A DNA stretch of 64,000 nucleotides from positions 1-64,000 of the forward strand of contig CAVZXS010000022.1 of the NCBI GenBank assembly GCA_963779325.1. The letters are read 5' to 3'. Positions 25,771 to 32,628 of the stretch are shown here, one piece after another. Made by a program: the position numbers and the translations under genes. The DNA is from CAVZXS01 sp963779325 (GTDB taxonomy: Bacteria; Bacteroidota; Bacteroidia; Chitinophagales; Chitinophagaceae). The notes beneath the pieces were generated by a model. It was not told the DNA's origin. It did not search any database and saw only the letters and a program-made list of their open reading frames with translations. Position 1 is the stretch's first letter, and each line of letters starts with the position of its first letter.

Positions 25771-25828
25771 GCAAGCAGAGATTAACAAAAAAATATTTTT
25801 TCTCTGTAATCTCTGCGCCTCTGCTTGC
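25771..25828 (-). terminator. Inverted repeat after mdh, possible terminator
   Basis: gcagagatta (25775-25784) pairs with taatctctgc (25807-25816), and gcaagcagag (25771-25780) can pair with ctctgcttgc (25819-25828), so two stems are alternatives. It lies just past the mdh stop, with an A-rich loop. Confidence 0.5.
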
Positions 25829-25838
25829 AAAACGAACT

Positions 25839-26774
25839 TTACAAATTCAATGTGCTTAAAACGCTGTTCATATTTCTTACTGCATCGGCGCTTTTATTAA
25901 ACGCAGCCTGCTCTTCATCATTTAATTTATAATCAACAATTTTTTCCCAACCGTTGCGTCCAATTATTACAGGTACGCCCAGGCAAATATCTCTTTGTCC
26001 GTATTCGCCATCCAATGCCACGCAGCAGGGAATTAATTTCTTTTCGTCTCGTAAAATACTTTCTACCAACATACCGCCTGCGGCGCCGGGTGCGTACCAG
26101 GCCGATGTACCGAGTAAACCGGTAAGTGTAGCGCCACCCACCATAGTATCAGCCGCTACTTTCTTTACTGCTTCCGCATCTAAAAAATTTGAAACGGGAA
26201 GACCTGTGTAAGTTGCCAATCTTGTCAACGGTATCATCGTTGTATCACCATGTCCGCCAATTACGGAAGCTTGTAAATCATTCGGGCTGCACTTCATTGC
26301 CTGACTTAAATAAAAGCGGAACCTTGCACTGTCCAATGCGCCACCCATTCCTATAATCCTGTTTTTGGGTAAGCCGGTAGATTTCAATGCGAGGTATGTC
26401 ATTGTATCCATCGGGTTGCTGATAACAATAATGATTGCATCAGGAGAATGCTGCAAAATATTTTGCGCTACACCTTTTACAATGCCGGCATTAATGCCGA
26501 TCAATTCTTCGCGGGTCATACCGGGCTTGCGCGGAATACCCGAAGTAATAACTGCTACATGGGTACCTGCTGTTTTTGCGTAATCATTTGTACTACCGGT
26601 TATCTTGGTATCAAAACCTTCTATCTGCGCAGTCTGCATCAGGTCCATGGCTTTACCTTCGGCCACGCCTTCTTTAATATCAACCAATACTAATTCATCG
26701 CATAACTCTTTGCGGGCTATATTATCAGCGCAGGTAGCACCTACCGCACCTGCCCCAACTACAGTTACTTTCAT
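25839..26774 (-). CDS. mdh: Malate dehydrogenase, LDH-like type
   Basis: Interconverts malate and oxaloacetate with NAD in the TCA cycle. The 311-residue length matches the LDH-like bacterial MDH group. The NAD-binding GAGAVG is at 7-12, with acidic D32 (VLVDIKEG) indicating NAD preference. Substrate arginines are in SGIPRKPGMTREEL, with SNPMDTMTY, the DSARFRFYL arginine and the catalytic histidine in VIGGHGDTTMIP. A -7 box lies 41 nt upstream of the ATG. Confidence 0.95.
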   Translation of the reverse strand: MKVTVVGAGAVGATCADNIARKELCDELVLVDIKEGVAEGKAMDLMQTAQIEGFDTKITGSTNDYAKTAGTHVAVITSGIPRKPGMTREELIGINAGIVKGVAQNILQHSPDAIIIVISNPMDTMTYLALKSTGLPKNRIIGMGGALDSARFRFYLSQAMKCSPNDLQASVIGGHGDTTMIPLTRLATYTGLPVSNFLDAEAVKKVAADTMVGGATLTGLLGTSAWYAPGAAGGMLVESILRDEKKLIPCCVALDGEYGQRDICLGVPVIIGRNGWEKIVDYKLNDEEQAAFNKSADAVRNMNSVLSTLNL

Positions 26775-26815
26775 ATAAAAAATGTATTAAGAATTGAAGA
26801 AAATTATTTTCGGGG

Positions 26816-26823
26816 CAAAGATA
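26816..26823 (-). promoter_or_regulatory. -7 box (TATCTTTG) for mdh
   Basis: An exact TAnnTTTG on the minus strand, giving a leader of about 35 nt. Confidence 0.55.
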
Positions 26824-26844
26824 GGGGAGCGGGGTTGTAATTTA

Positions 26845-26935
26845 TGCTGATTGCTAAAAGCAAAATGCTTAGTGCTGAACGCTTAATGCTAAATACCCAA
26901 TGCTTTATGCATTCAGCATTAAGCATTCAGCTTTA
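26845..26935. repeat. Heptad repeat, TGCTTAA/AGCATTC words
   Basis: Thirteen words in phase (tgctgat, tgctaaa, agcaaaa, tgcttag, tgctgaa, cgcttaa, tgctaaa, tacccaa, tgcttta, tgcattc, agcatta, agcattc, agcttta). They occupy the gap between the divergent mdh and rlmB promoters. Confidence 0.92.
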
Positions 26936-26951
26936 CTAACAAGCTTTGTTA

Positions 26952-26959
26952 TACTTTTG
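26952..26959 (+). promoter_or_regulatory. -7 box (TACTTTTG) for rlmB
   Basis: It ends 4 nt before the GTG at 26964. This selects that GTG rather than the TTG 18 nt upstream, which lies before the box. Confidence 0.6.
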
Positions 26960-26963
26960 CGGG

Positions 26964-27752
26964 GTGAAAAATTTCAGACATCAGCCCCGACCCAAAAAGA
27001 GTTCCCTGGTAATAGGACGAACCAACGTATTGGAAGCATTGCAAACAGGCGTACAGCTTGAAAAAATATACATGCAGAGCAGTATTCATGGCGATGTCGC
27101 CGAAGAAATAAAGAAGCTGGCATTTTTTCATACAATACCTGTTGCTAAAGTACCCGCCGAAAAACTGAACAGCTTTAATGTTTCCAATCACGAAGGCTGC
27201 GTAGCTGTCCTTTCCAAAGTACAGTATCAAGATTTACAATCCGTGATAAGTTGGGTAGTAGAAAAAGGAAAGACGCCGTTGTTTTTAATATTGGATGGTA
27301 TAACGGATATAAGAAATATCGGCGGTATTGCCCGCACGGCTTATTGCTGCGGGGTGGATGCGATTATTATTCCCGATAAAGGAGTAGGAGCGTTGAATGA
27401 AGATGCAATATTAACTTCTGCCGGTGCATTGGAAAAAATTGCCGTATGTCGTGTTAACAGTTTAATGAAAGCCGTTGACGATTTGCATTTGAACGGTATA
27501 AAAGTTTCGGCCAGTGAAATGACGGCTGAAAAAAATTTACACGAAATAAAATTTGACGAACCGGCAGCCATCATCATGGGCAGCGAAGAAAAAGGAATTT
27601 ACCCGGCACTCATGAAAATATGTGATGCGACATTTAAAATCCCGATGGCCGGCGATTTTGAATCACTCAACGTTTCCGTTGCCACAGGGATTATTTTATA
27701 TGAAGCGATGAGGCAAAGATCCTCCTCAAACTTCTCCAAAAGAGAGGTATAA
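26964..27752 (+). CDS. rlmB: TrmH-family 23S rRNA 2'-O-methyltransferase (RlmB-like)
   Basis: A 262-residue SPOUT methyltransferase. The N-terminal substrate-binding domain starts SSLVIGRTNVLEALQTG. The knot region has LDGITDIRNIGGIARTAYCCGVDAI, IIMGSEEKGIYP and IPMAGDFESLNVSVATGIILYEAMRQ, the three TrmH motifs. RlmB methylates G2251 of 23S rRNA; a tRNA target is the alternative. The GTG start is set by the promoter. The C-terminal tail (SSSNFSKREV) is encoded by a GC/AG-hairpin repeat that also supplies the stop. Confidence 0.87.
   Translation: MKNFRHQPRPKKSSLVIGRTNVLEALQTGVQLEKIYMQSSIHGDVAEEIKKLAFFHTIPVAKVPAEKLNSFNVSNHEGCVAVLSKVQYQDLQSVISWVVEKGKTPLFLILDGITDIRNIGGIARTAYCCGVDAIIIPDKGVGALNEDAILTSAGALEKIAVCRVNSLMKAVDDLHLNGIKVSASEMTAEKNLHEIKFDEPAAIIMGSEEKGIYPALMKICDATFKIPMAGDFESLNVSVATGIILYEAMRQRSSSNFSKREV
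27721..27749. repeat. Hairpin element forming the rlmB C-terminus
   Basis: On the reverse strand it reads CCTCTCTTTTGGAGAAG then TTTGAGGAGGA, a decayed version of the CCCCTCC-loop-GGAGGGG-TTnGGGG layout. It encodes the last ten residues of rlmB. Confidence 0.55.
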
Positions 27753-27810
27753 AAAAGCAATGTGCTTCGGAATATAGGTTTTAAGAATAATCAATAGTCA
27801 TTCAACTATT

Positions 27811-28722
27811 ATGGAGCAATACGAATTAGAAAAATCTTTTCAAATCCCTCCGCCGATCGGCGGAGTTAGGGGGGCGGTTTCTATCATTGAATGCCCCCGC
27901 GATGCCATGCAGGGGTGGAAGCATTTTATTCAAACTGAAAAAAAGATTGAATATATTAATTCGTTATTGAAAGTTGGGTTTGATACCATCGACTTCGGAA
28001 GTTTTGTTTCGCCGAAAGCGATTCCACAGATGAAAGATACCGGGGATGTCTTGAAAGGCTTAATGCTGAATGCTGAAAGCGCAAAGCTGTTGGCTATTGT
28101 TGCTAATATGCGCGGGGCGGAAGAAGCAAGTGTGTTTGATGAGATAACTTATTTGGGTTTTCCTTTTTCAGTTTCAGAAACTTTTCAGCAACGTAATACA
28201 AATTCATCCATCAGCGAATCATTGGGCAGGGTAGAGCAGATTCAAAAGCTTTGTATAAAGACGGGTAAGCAATTGGTCATTTATATCTCAATGGGATTCG
28301 GTAATCCTTATGGTGATGTTTATTCAGAAGAAATTGTTTTTAATTGGGTAAATAAATTGGCGGCAATGGATATCAAAATTATTTCATTGGCCGATACCGT
28401 TGGTGTGGCTGAGCCGAAGCAAGTGCACAGCATGACAAAATATTTGATTGATTTATTGCCGCAAACTGAAATAGGCGTTCATTTACATTCTACGCCTGCA
28501 ATTTGGAAAGAAAAATTGGAAGCTGCTGTGAAAGCAGGCTGTAAAAGATTTGACGGAGCATTAAAAGGGATTGGCGGCTGCCCGATGGCCGATGATGATT
28601 TGGTAGGAAATATGAATACTGAATTAATGATTGATTATTTTGAAAAAAATAATTTAGCAACCGGTTTGGATAAAGACGCTTTAAATAAATGTTTAAAATT
28701 GGCGGCAGAGATTTTTATCTAA
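27811..28722 (+). CDS. HMG-CoA lyase-like protein (HMGL/DRE-TIM family)
   Basis: A 303-residue TIM-barrel aldolase of the HMG-CoA lyase type. IIECPRDAMQG holds the usual start of the barrel and metal-binding Asp, FGSFVSPKAIPQM is the HMGL SFVSP signature, and ISLADTVGVAEP, IGVHLHSTP (metal His) and GGCPMADDDLVGNM (catalytic Cys loop) follow. It would cleave HMG-CoA to acetoacetate and acetyl-CoA in leucine degradation. Residues about 12-22 (IPPPIGGVRGA) are not family sequence. They come from an in-frame GC-hairpin element. Confidence 0.85.
   Translation: MEQYELEKSFQIPPPIGGVRGAVSIIECPRDAMQGWKHFIQTEKKIEYINSLLKVGFDTIDFGSFVSPKAIPQMKDTGDVLKGLMLNAESAKLLAIVANMRGAEEASVFDEITYLGFPFSVSETFQQRNTNSSISESLGRVEQIQKLCIKTGKQLVIYISMGFGNPYGDVYSEEIVFNWVNKLAAMDIKIISLADTVGVAEPKQVHSMTKYLIDLLPQTEIGVHLHSTPAIWKEKLEAAVKAGCKRFDGALKGIGGCPMADDDLVGNMNTELMIDYFEKNNLATGLDKDALNKCLKLAAEIFI
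27846..27875. repeat. GC-hairpin/TTAGGGGGG element inside a coding frame
   Basis: A perfect 18-nt palindrome, ctccgccgatcggcggag (27848-27865), followed by TTAGGGGGG. It is in frame in the HMG-CoA-lyase-like gene. Confidence 0.85.
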
Positions 28723-28800
28723 AAATTCAAGAATCAGTAAAGTGCAGAATACCTCCCGCATTTTCAACTAATCAACTAACAAACTAATTAACCGTGACCG

Positions 28801-29823
28801 ATGGATTTAATGTTGAATATAGATATAAAGAAGCCTGAAAAACAAATCAGTTATCACGATAAGATTTTACTGATCGGTTCCTGTTTTACAGAACATATCG
28901 GCAATGCGTTGGATGAATTAAAGTTTCGGATATTGCAAAACCCGCATGGTATTTTATTTGATCCTGTAAGTGTTTGCAACAGTTTAAATTCTTACATAGA
29001 AAATAAGAAATACGCTGAAAAAGATTTGTTTCAATTAAATGAAGTATGGAACAGTTGGCAGCACCACAGCCGCTTTTCCAATATTGATAAAGAAGAATGC
29101 CTGCGAATAATCAACGACTCACAACAACAAGCTCATGATTTTTTGAAACAAACAGAATGGTTAGTTATCACACTCGGCTCTTCATTTTATTATTTATTAA
29201 ATAAAGATGTTCCCGGTTATCAAACTGTTTCTAAAGCCTCCCCCTTGTGGGGAGGTTTGGAGGGGGCCGCTAACTGTCACCGTGCCCCCGCACAATGGTT
29301 TACAAAACATCTATTGACAATTGAAGAAACCGCCGGCGGATTGAAAGATTGTATTGATCGATTGTTAGATTTTAATAAACACCTTAAAATAATTTTTACC
29401 ATCAGCCCGGTGCGGCATATTCGCGACGGGGTAGTGGAGAATAACCGGAGTAAAGCCCGATTGATCGAAGCAGTTCATCAAACTATTGGTGAGTATAAGC
29501 AATTATATTATTTCCCCGCTTACGAATTGGTTATTGATGTGTTGCGTGATTATCGATTTTATGATATTGATTTGGCGCATCCGAATTATATGGCTACTGA
29601 ATTTGTGATGGAAAAATTTAAAGCAGGTTTTATTGATGAGGCTTCGCAAAAACTGATGGAAGAGGTAAGAAAGATTGTAATTGCAAAAAAGCACAAAGCT
29701 TTTCAACCGGCAACCAATGCGCACAAACAATTTCTGAAAACACATTTAGAAAAAACTAAAGAGTTGCTGGAGAAATATCCTTTTCTTAACCTCAAAGAAG
29801 AATTGAGTTATTTTAATTCGTAA
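28801..29823 (+). CDS. GSCFA-domain protein
   Basis: A 340-residue protein with the eponymous GSCFTEHIG at 26-34, NPHGILFDP, WNSWQHHSRFS, LVITLGSSFYY, TISPVRHIRDG and IDLAHPNYMAT. These are the conserved blocks of the GSCFA family, an SGNH-hydrolase-like family common in Bacteroidota with no settled substrate. The Ser/Gly block and the final DxxHP are consistent with an esterase-like active site. Residues KASPLWGGLEGAA (about 145-157) are an in-frame repeat insert just before the conserved NCHRAPAQ segment. It follows the HMGL gene by 78 nt. Confidence 0.8.
   Translation: MDLMLNIDIKKPEKQISYHDKILLIGSCFTEHIGNALDELKFRILQNPHGILFDPVSVCNSLNSYIENKKYAEKDLFQLNEVWNSWQHHSRFSNIDKEECLRIINDSQQQAHDFLKQTEWLVITLGSSFYYLLNKDVPGYQTVSKASPLWGGLEGAANCHRAPAQWFTKHLLTIEETAGGLKDCIDRLLDFNKHLKIIFTISPVRHIRDGVVENNRSKARLIEAVHQTIGEYKQLYYFPAYELVIDVLRDYRFYDIDLAHPNYMATEFVMEKFKAGFIDEASQKLMEEVRKIVIAKKHKAFQPATNAHKQFLKTHLEKTKELLEKYPFLNLKEELSYFNS
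29237..29267. repeat. GC-hairpin/TTTGGAGGGGG element inside the GSCFA gene
   Basis: cctcccc (29237-29243) pairs with ggggagg (29249-29255), followed by TTTGGAGGGGG. It adds about 11 codons without changing frame. Confidence 0.85.
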
Positions 29824-29867
29824 GAAAAGTGTTTGAAAACGATCAAGATAATATGCGCTGCCGTTCA

Positions 29868-30010
29868 GGGCGGTGATGGCAATTGTTTTTCGTATTTCAG
29901 GCTTTAGCCAAATCTTTTTTTGGCTAAAGCCAAGATAGACAATTTCTATTTTATCCTTGCCCTAAAGCCCGCCTGAATAGAACGGGCAGGGGCAAGTCAA
30001 TTGAGAACTT
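29868..30010. repeat. Mosaic palindromic repeat (about 150 bp), copy with nested insert
   Basis: TTCAGGGCGGTGATGGCAAT, the perfect 13-bp hairpin ggctttagccaaa/tttggctaaagcc (29900-29931), then TTTTATCCTTGCCCTAAAG and GGCAAGTCAATTGAGAAC. It is the reverse complement of the 52.90-53.04 kb element. Inside the CCTTGCCC/GGGCAAG hairpin sits an extra CCCGCCTGAATAGAACGGGC palindrome. Confidence 0.85.
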
Positions 30011-30012
30011 TA

Positions 30013-31041
30013 TCAATGAATTACTTTGTAAATATTCTTCTGATAATATTTTTCTCCCGGTTTTAAAATGGTATTGGGGAAAAACGGAATATTTACTGCA
30101 TTGCAATGTTTCTGTGTTTCCAAACAAAAACCTGAACAGGGCCCGTAAGTAGTATTATTTTTTCCTTTTAATTTTCCAATGCCCTGTCCCGTATAAAATT
30201 GTACCGAGGTGTCGGTAGAAAAGATTTGCAAATGAATATTTTTTTGTTTTGCTTCAGCCACTAATTGCAAAGAATCACTTTTGTTATCAATAACAAAACA
30301 ATGATCGTATCCTTCTTCTTTTTTCCATCTTTCATTGATTGTATGAAATTCTCGGAAATCGAATTGTGTGTTTTCAACCGATATTAGTTCGCCGGTACAA
30401 ACATCTTCTTCATCTTTCGCCAAAATAGCAGAACTGTAAATTTTTAGCTCCGTGTCATCAATCGAACCTGCACCGTTGTTTAAATTAAAATAGCTGTGAT
30501 GCGTAAGGTTAACGGCGGTTGGTTTATTTGTTGTTGCTGTAAATTCATAGCTGAGTTCATTAGCGTCGTTCAATTCAAACCGGATTATCGTTTCCAAATT
30601 TCCGGGAAAACCTTCTTCACCATTTTGGCTCAGGTATTTCAATTGTAACACATTGTTCTCAAATGAAAGCATATCCCAAACTTTTTTGTCAAAACCTTCT
30701 TTACCTCCATGCAATTGGTTATTGCCCGTATTTGGTGTAACGGCAATTTTTTTATTATCAATACTGAAACTGCTGTTTTTAATGCGATTGGCATAGCGGC
30801 CGATAGCCGCTCCAAAATAAGCGTATTGATTGAGATAGCTTTCTGTCATATATTCTTCCGGCGTATCAAACCCTAGAACAATGTCATTGTACTTGCCTTC
30901 AGTTATTTTTATTTTGAAAGCAGTAATAATGGCTCCGTAATTTGTTATCAAAACTTCAGTTCCGTTGCTGTTGCGCAGCGTAAAAAGATAAACATCTTCA
31001 CCTGTTTTTGCGGAGAAACAAAACTTCTTTTCGCCAGTCAT
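30013..31041 (-). CDS. galM: Aldose 1-epimerase (mutarotase)
   Basis: A 342-residue galactose mutarotase-like protein. IGRYANRIKNSSF and NQLHGGKEGFDKKVWD hold the substrate-binding Arg and His, NLTHHSYFNL the catalytic histidine, EGYDHCFVI the conserved Asp, and GFCLETQKHCNAVN the catalytic glutamate. There is no signal peptide, so it acts in the cytoplasm and supplies the alpha anomer for galactose or glucose metabolism. It is transcribed alone. Confidence 0.92.
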   Translation of the reverse strand: MTGEKKFCFSAKTGEDVYLFTLRNSNGTEVLITNYGAIITAFKIKITEGKYNDIVLGFDTPEEYMTESYLNQYAYFGAAIGRYANRIKNSSFSIDNKKIAVTPNTGNNQLHGGKEGFDKKVWDMLSFENNVLQLKYLSQNGEEGFPGNLETIIRFELNDANELSYEFTATTNKPTAVNLTHHSYFNLNNGAGSIDDTELKIYSSAILAKDEEDVCTGELISVENTQFDFREFHTINERWKKEEGYDHCFVIDNKSDSLQLVAEAKQKNIHLQIFSTDTSVQFYTGQGIGKLKGKNNTTYGPCSGFCLETQKHCNAVNIPFFPNTILKPGEKYYQKNIYKVIH

Positions 31042-31193
31042 TTTAAAATATTGATGGATTGATATGCAATGATAAGAGAATATTCAAAAAATAATATTGA
31101 AATCTTTTTTTGGTTAACTCTTGCAGCAGGTTAGAATAAAAAAAACGAATCCCTCTTTACTACTCAAGATAATTAGAAATGAAAATCCATGTT

Positions 31194-31249
31194 GCTCATT
31201 GTCTATTGCTTATTGCACATTGTCTATTGCTTATTGACTCTCAATAATT
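31194..31249. repeat. Heptad repeat, GTCTATT/GCTTATT words
   Basis: Eight words in phase (gctcatt, gtctatt, gcttatt, gcacatt, gtctatt, gcttatt, gactctc, aataatt) between miaE and galM. Confidence 0.9.
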
Positions 31250-31256
31250 GATAAAC

Positions 31257-31868
31257 CTAATGTATCCTGTCGCCGCGAACGGCCATTGTTTTCATCAGTC
31301 CTGCTTCATACACCAGCCATTCTTTCCAGCGCTTTCTTACTCTTTCTTTTTTTATATATAGCTCCGCTAAATTTATAAATAATGTATAGTGCCCGGCTTC
31401 GCTTTCCATGAACTTGCGGTAGAACTTTCGCAGGTACGCATCATCCAATCCTTCACTTAATCTTTTAAAACGTTCACAACTTCTGGCTTCTATCAATGCC
31501 ATGGTAAGCAGCTTATCTAAAAAATTATCTTCCGCACTGCCGCCCTTTATTTGAAAAGCAAGTAATGCATTTACATATTCATCCTTTCGTTGTTTACCCA
31601 GCTTAAGTTTACGTTTTTCCAATTCTGCCAGCACCGCCCTAAAATGTCCCCATTCTTCCGTTACGATGGGGGCCAGTTCTTTTACCAATTCTTCCCGATC
31701 ATTGTGTTTTTGAATTAGCGAAATACAAGTAAGCGCTGCTTTTTGCTCGCAGTAAGCATGGTCGGTCAAAATTTCTTCCAAGCTCATTTCAGCCAAGTTT
31801 ATCCACCGCGGGTCGGTGGGCAGTTGCAGCCCGAGGATGTTTTTGGTATGTTGCGAGAGCTCTTCCAT
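31257..31868 (-). CDS. miaE: tRNA-(ms2io6A)-hydroxylase
   Basis: A 203-residue di-iron ferritin-like monooxygenase that hydroxylates the prenyl group of the 2-methylthio-N6-isopentenyl-A37 base in tRNA. The iron ligands are visible in the four-helix order: LTDHAYCEQKAA, VTEEWGHFRAVL, ALIEARSCERF and ESEAGHYTLF (ExxH pairs). Length and motif order fit MiaE. A -7 box lies 26 nt upstream of the ATG. Confidence 0.93.
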   Translation of the reverse strand: MEELSQHTKNILGLQLPTDPRWINLAEMSLEEILTDHAYCEQKAALTCISLIQKHNDREELVKELAPIVTEEWGHFRAVLAELEKRKLKLGKQRKDEYVNALLAFQIKGGSAEDNFLDKLLTMALIEARSCERFKRLSEGLDDAYLRKFYRKFMESEAGHYTLFINLAELYIKKERVRKRWKEWLVYEAGLMKTMAVRGDRIH

Positions 31869-31894
31869 GTCTGTCTGTTACAGGGTTATTCATG

Positions 31895-31902
31895 CAAAAA
31901 TA
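31895..31902 (-). promoter_or_regulatory. -7 box (TATTTTTG) for miaE
   Basis: An exact TAnnTTTG on the minus strand, 26 nt before the ATG. Confidence 0.45.
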
Positions 31903-31987
31903 AAGGGGCCGCCGGCATTTTCCTTTTAAATTGCTGAAAAATAGAATCAAAATGGCAATTTGCTTTGGCTGTTTTGGTATATTTCTA

Positions 31988-31995
31988 TACTTTTG
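31988..31995 (+). promoter_or_regulatory. -7 box (TACTTTTG) for rpsO
   Basis: An exact TAnnTTTG about 52 nt upstream of rpsO. It leaves a leader long enough for the autoregulatory structure that S15 binds in other bacteria, though I cannot show one here. Confidence 0.55.
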
Positions 31996-32047
31996 CCGCC
32001 ACAAATAATCGGATACAAAAATCGGATGAAACTTAAAAATTAAAAAG

Positions 32048-32317
32048 ATGCCTTTAGTAAAAGAAAAAAAAGCGACAATTATCACCAACTTCGGCGGCAA
32101 AGCGGCCAATACGGGTTCTACTGAAGGGCAAATTGCTCTCCTAACAGAGCGTATTGCCCAAATCAGCAGCCATTTAGCTGTAAACAAAAAAGATTTTTCT
32201 ACTCAACGCGGTCTTTTGCAGTTGGTAGGTCAGCGTAAGAGCTTGTTGACTTACATGCAAAAACATAACTTGACAGGTTATCGCCAATTGATTGAGAAAC
32301 TCGGATTAAGAAAATAA
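32048..32317 (+). CDS. rpsO: 30S ribosomal protein S15
   Basis: An 89-residue protein of the standard S15 length. NTGSTEGQIALLTERIAQIS, HLAVNKKDFSTQRGLLQLV and RKSLLTYM make up the conserved helices that contact 16S rRNA helices 20-22. rpsO followed by pnp is an ancient gene order kept here, though 311 nt with a GC-hairpin element separate them. Confidence 0.97.
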   Translation: MPLVKEKKATIITNFGGKAANTGSTEGQIALLTERIAQISSHLAVNKKDFSTQRGLLQLVGQRKSLLTYMQKHNLTGYRQLIEKLGLRK

Positions 32318-32628
32318 TAGCCCCCTAAGTCCCCCGAAGGGGGTCTTTTAGTTTTCGACAGTTTGTAAACTCCTGATTGTTTTGTGCTTTTCGGAATTGC
32401 TGAACAGCGATATAAACGTACAAGAGTGTCCCGATGCAGCACACAAAGCCAATTCGGGGTCGATGACAACGCAAGGGACGATAAATAGTAGTAATGTAGC
32501 CGGGTACATAAAAATCTTTGCTGATAAAATATTTTCAAATCTTTAGTTCTCTTCAATAAGTCGGCACTGTGCCATGAATCTTTCCCACTTGGGGGAATAA
32601 GAAGGGGGCTTTAAATCTCACAATAATT
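32318..32628. other. rpsO-pnp spacer (311 nt) with GC-hairpin element
   Basis: Right after the rpsO stop is a hairpin cccccgaaggggg (32331-32343) followed by TCTTTT. On the reverse strand this reads as a CCCCCTTCGGGGG-ACTTAGGGGGG element, and it could also act as a weak terminator. Just before pnp, at about 32584-32611, CCCACTTGGGGGAATAAG and AAGGGGGC form a second degenerate element. No ORF or clear promoter is visible between them. Confidence 0.5.

Larger units (their letters stand above)
24881..25838. other. 958-nt intergenic region made largely of repeats
   Basis: The region holds a palindrome AACCCGGACGGGTTT near 25049, one full non-autonomous REP copy (25183-25385), a damaged fragment (about 25449-25480) and a left-end copy (25493-25575), then a terminator-like inverted repeat next to mdh. 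The short open frames inside follow repeat sequence, and I see no gene. Confidence 0.6.

Noticed and set aside
25632..25859. 75-residue plus-strand frame before mdh
   Set aside because: It crosses the mdh 3' inverted repeat and reads into mdh antisense; no conserved feature.
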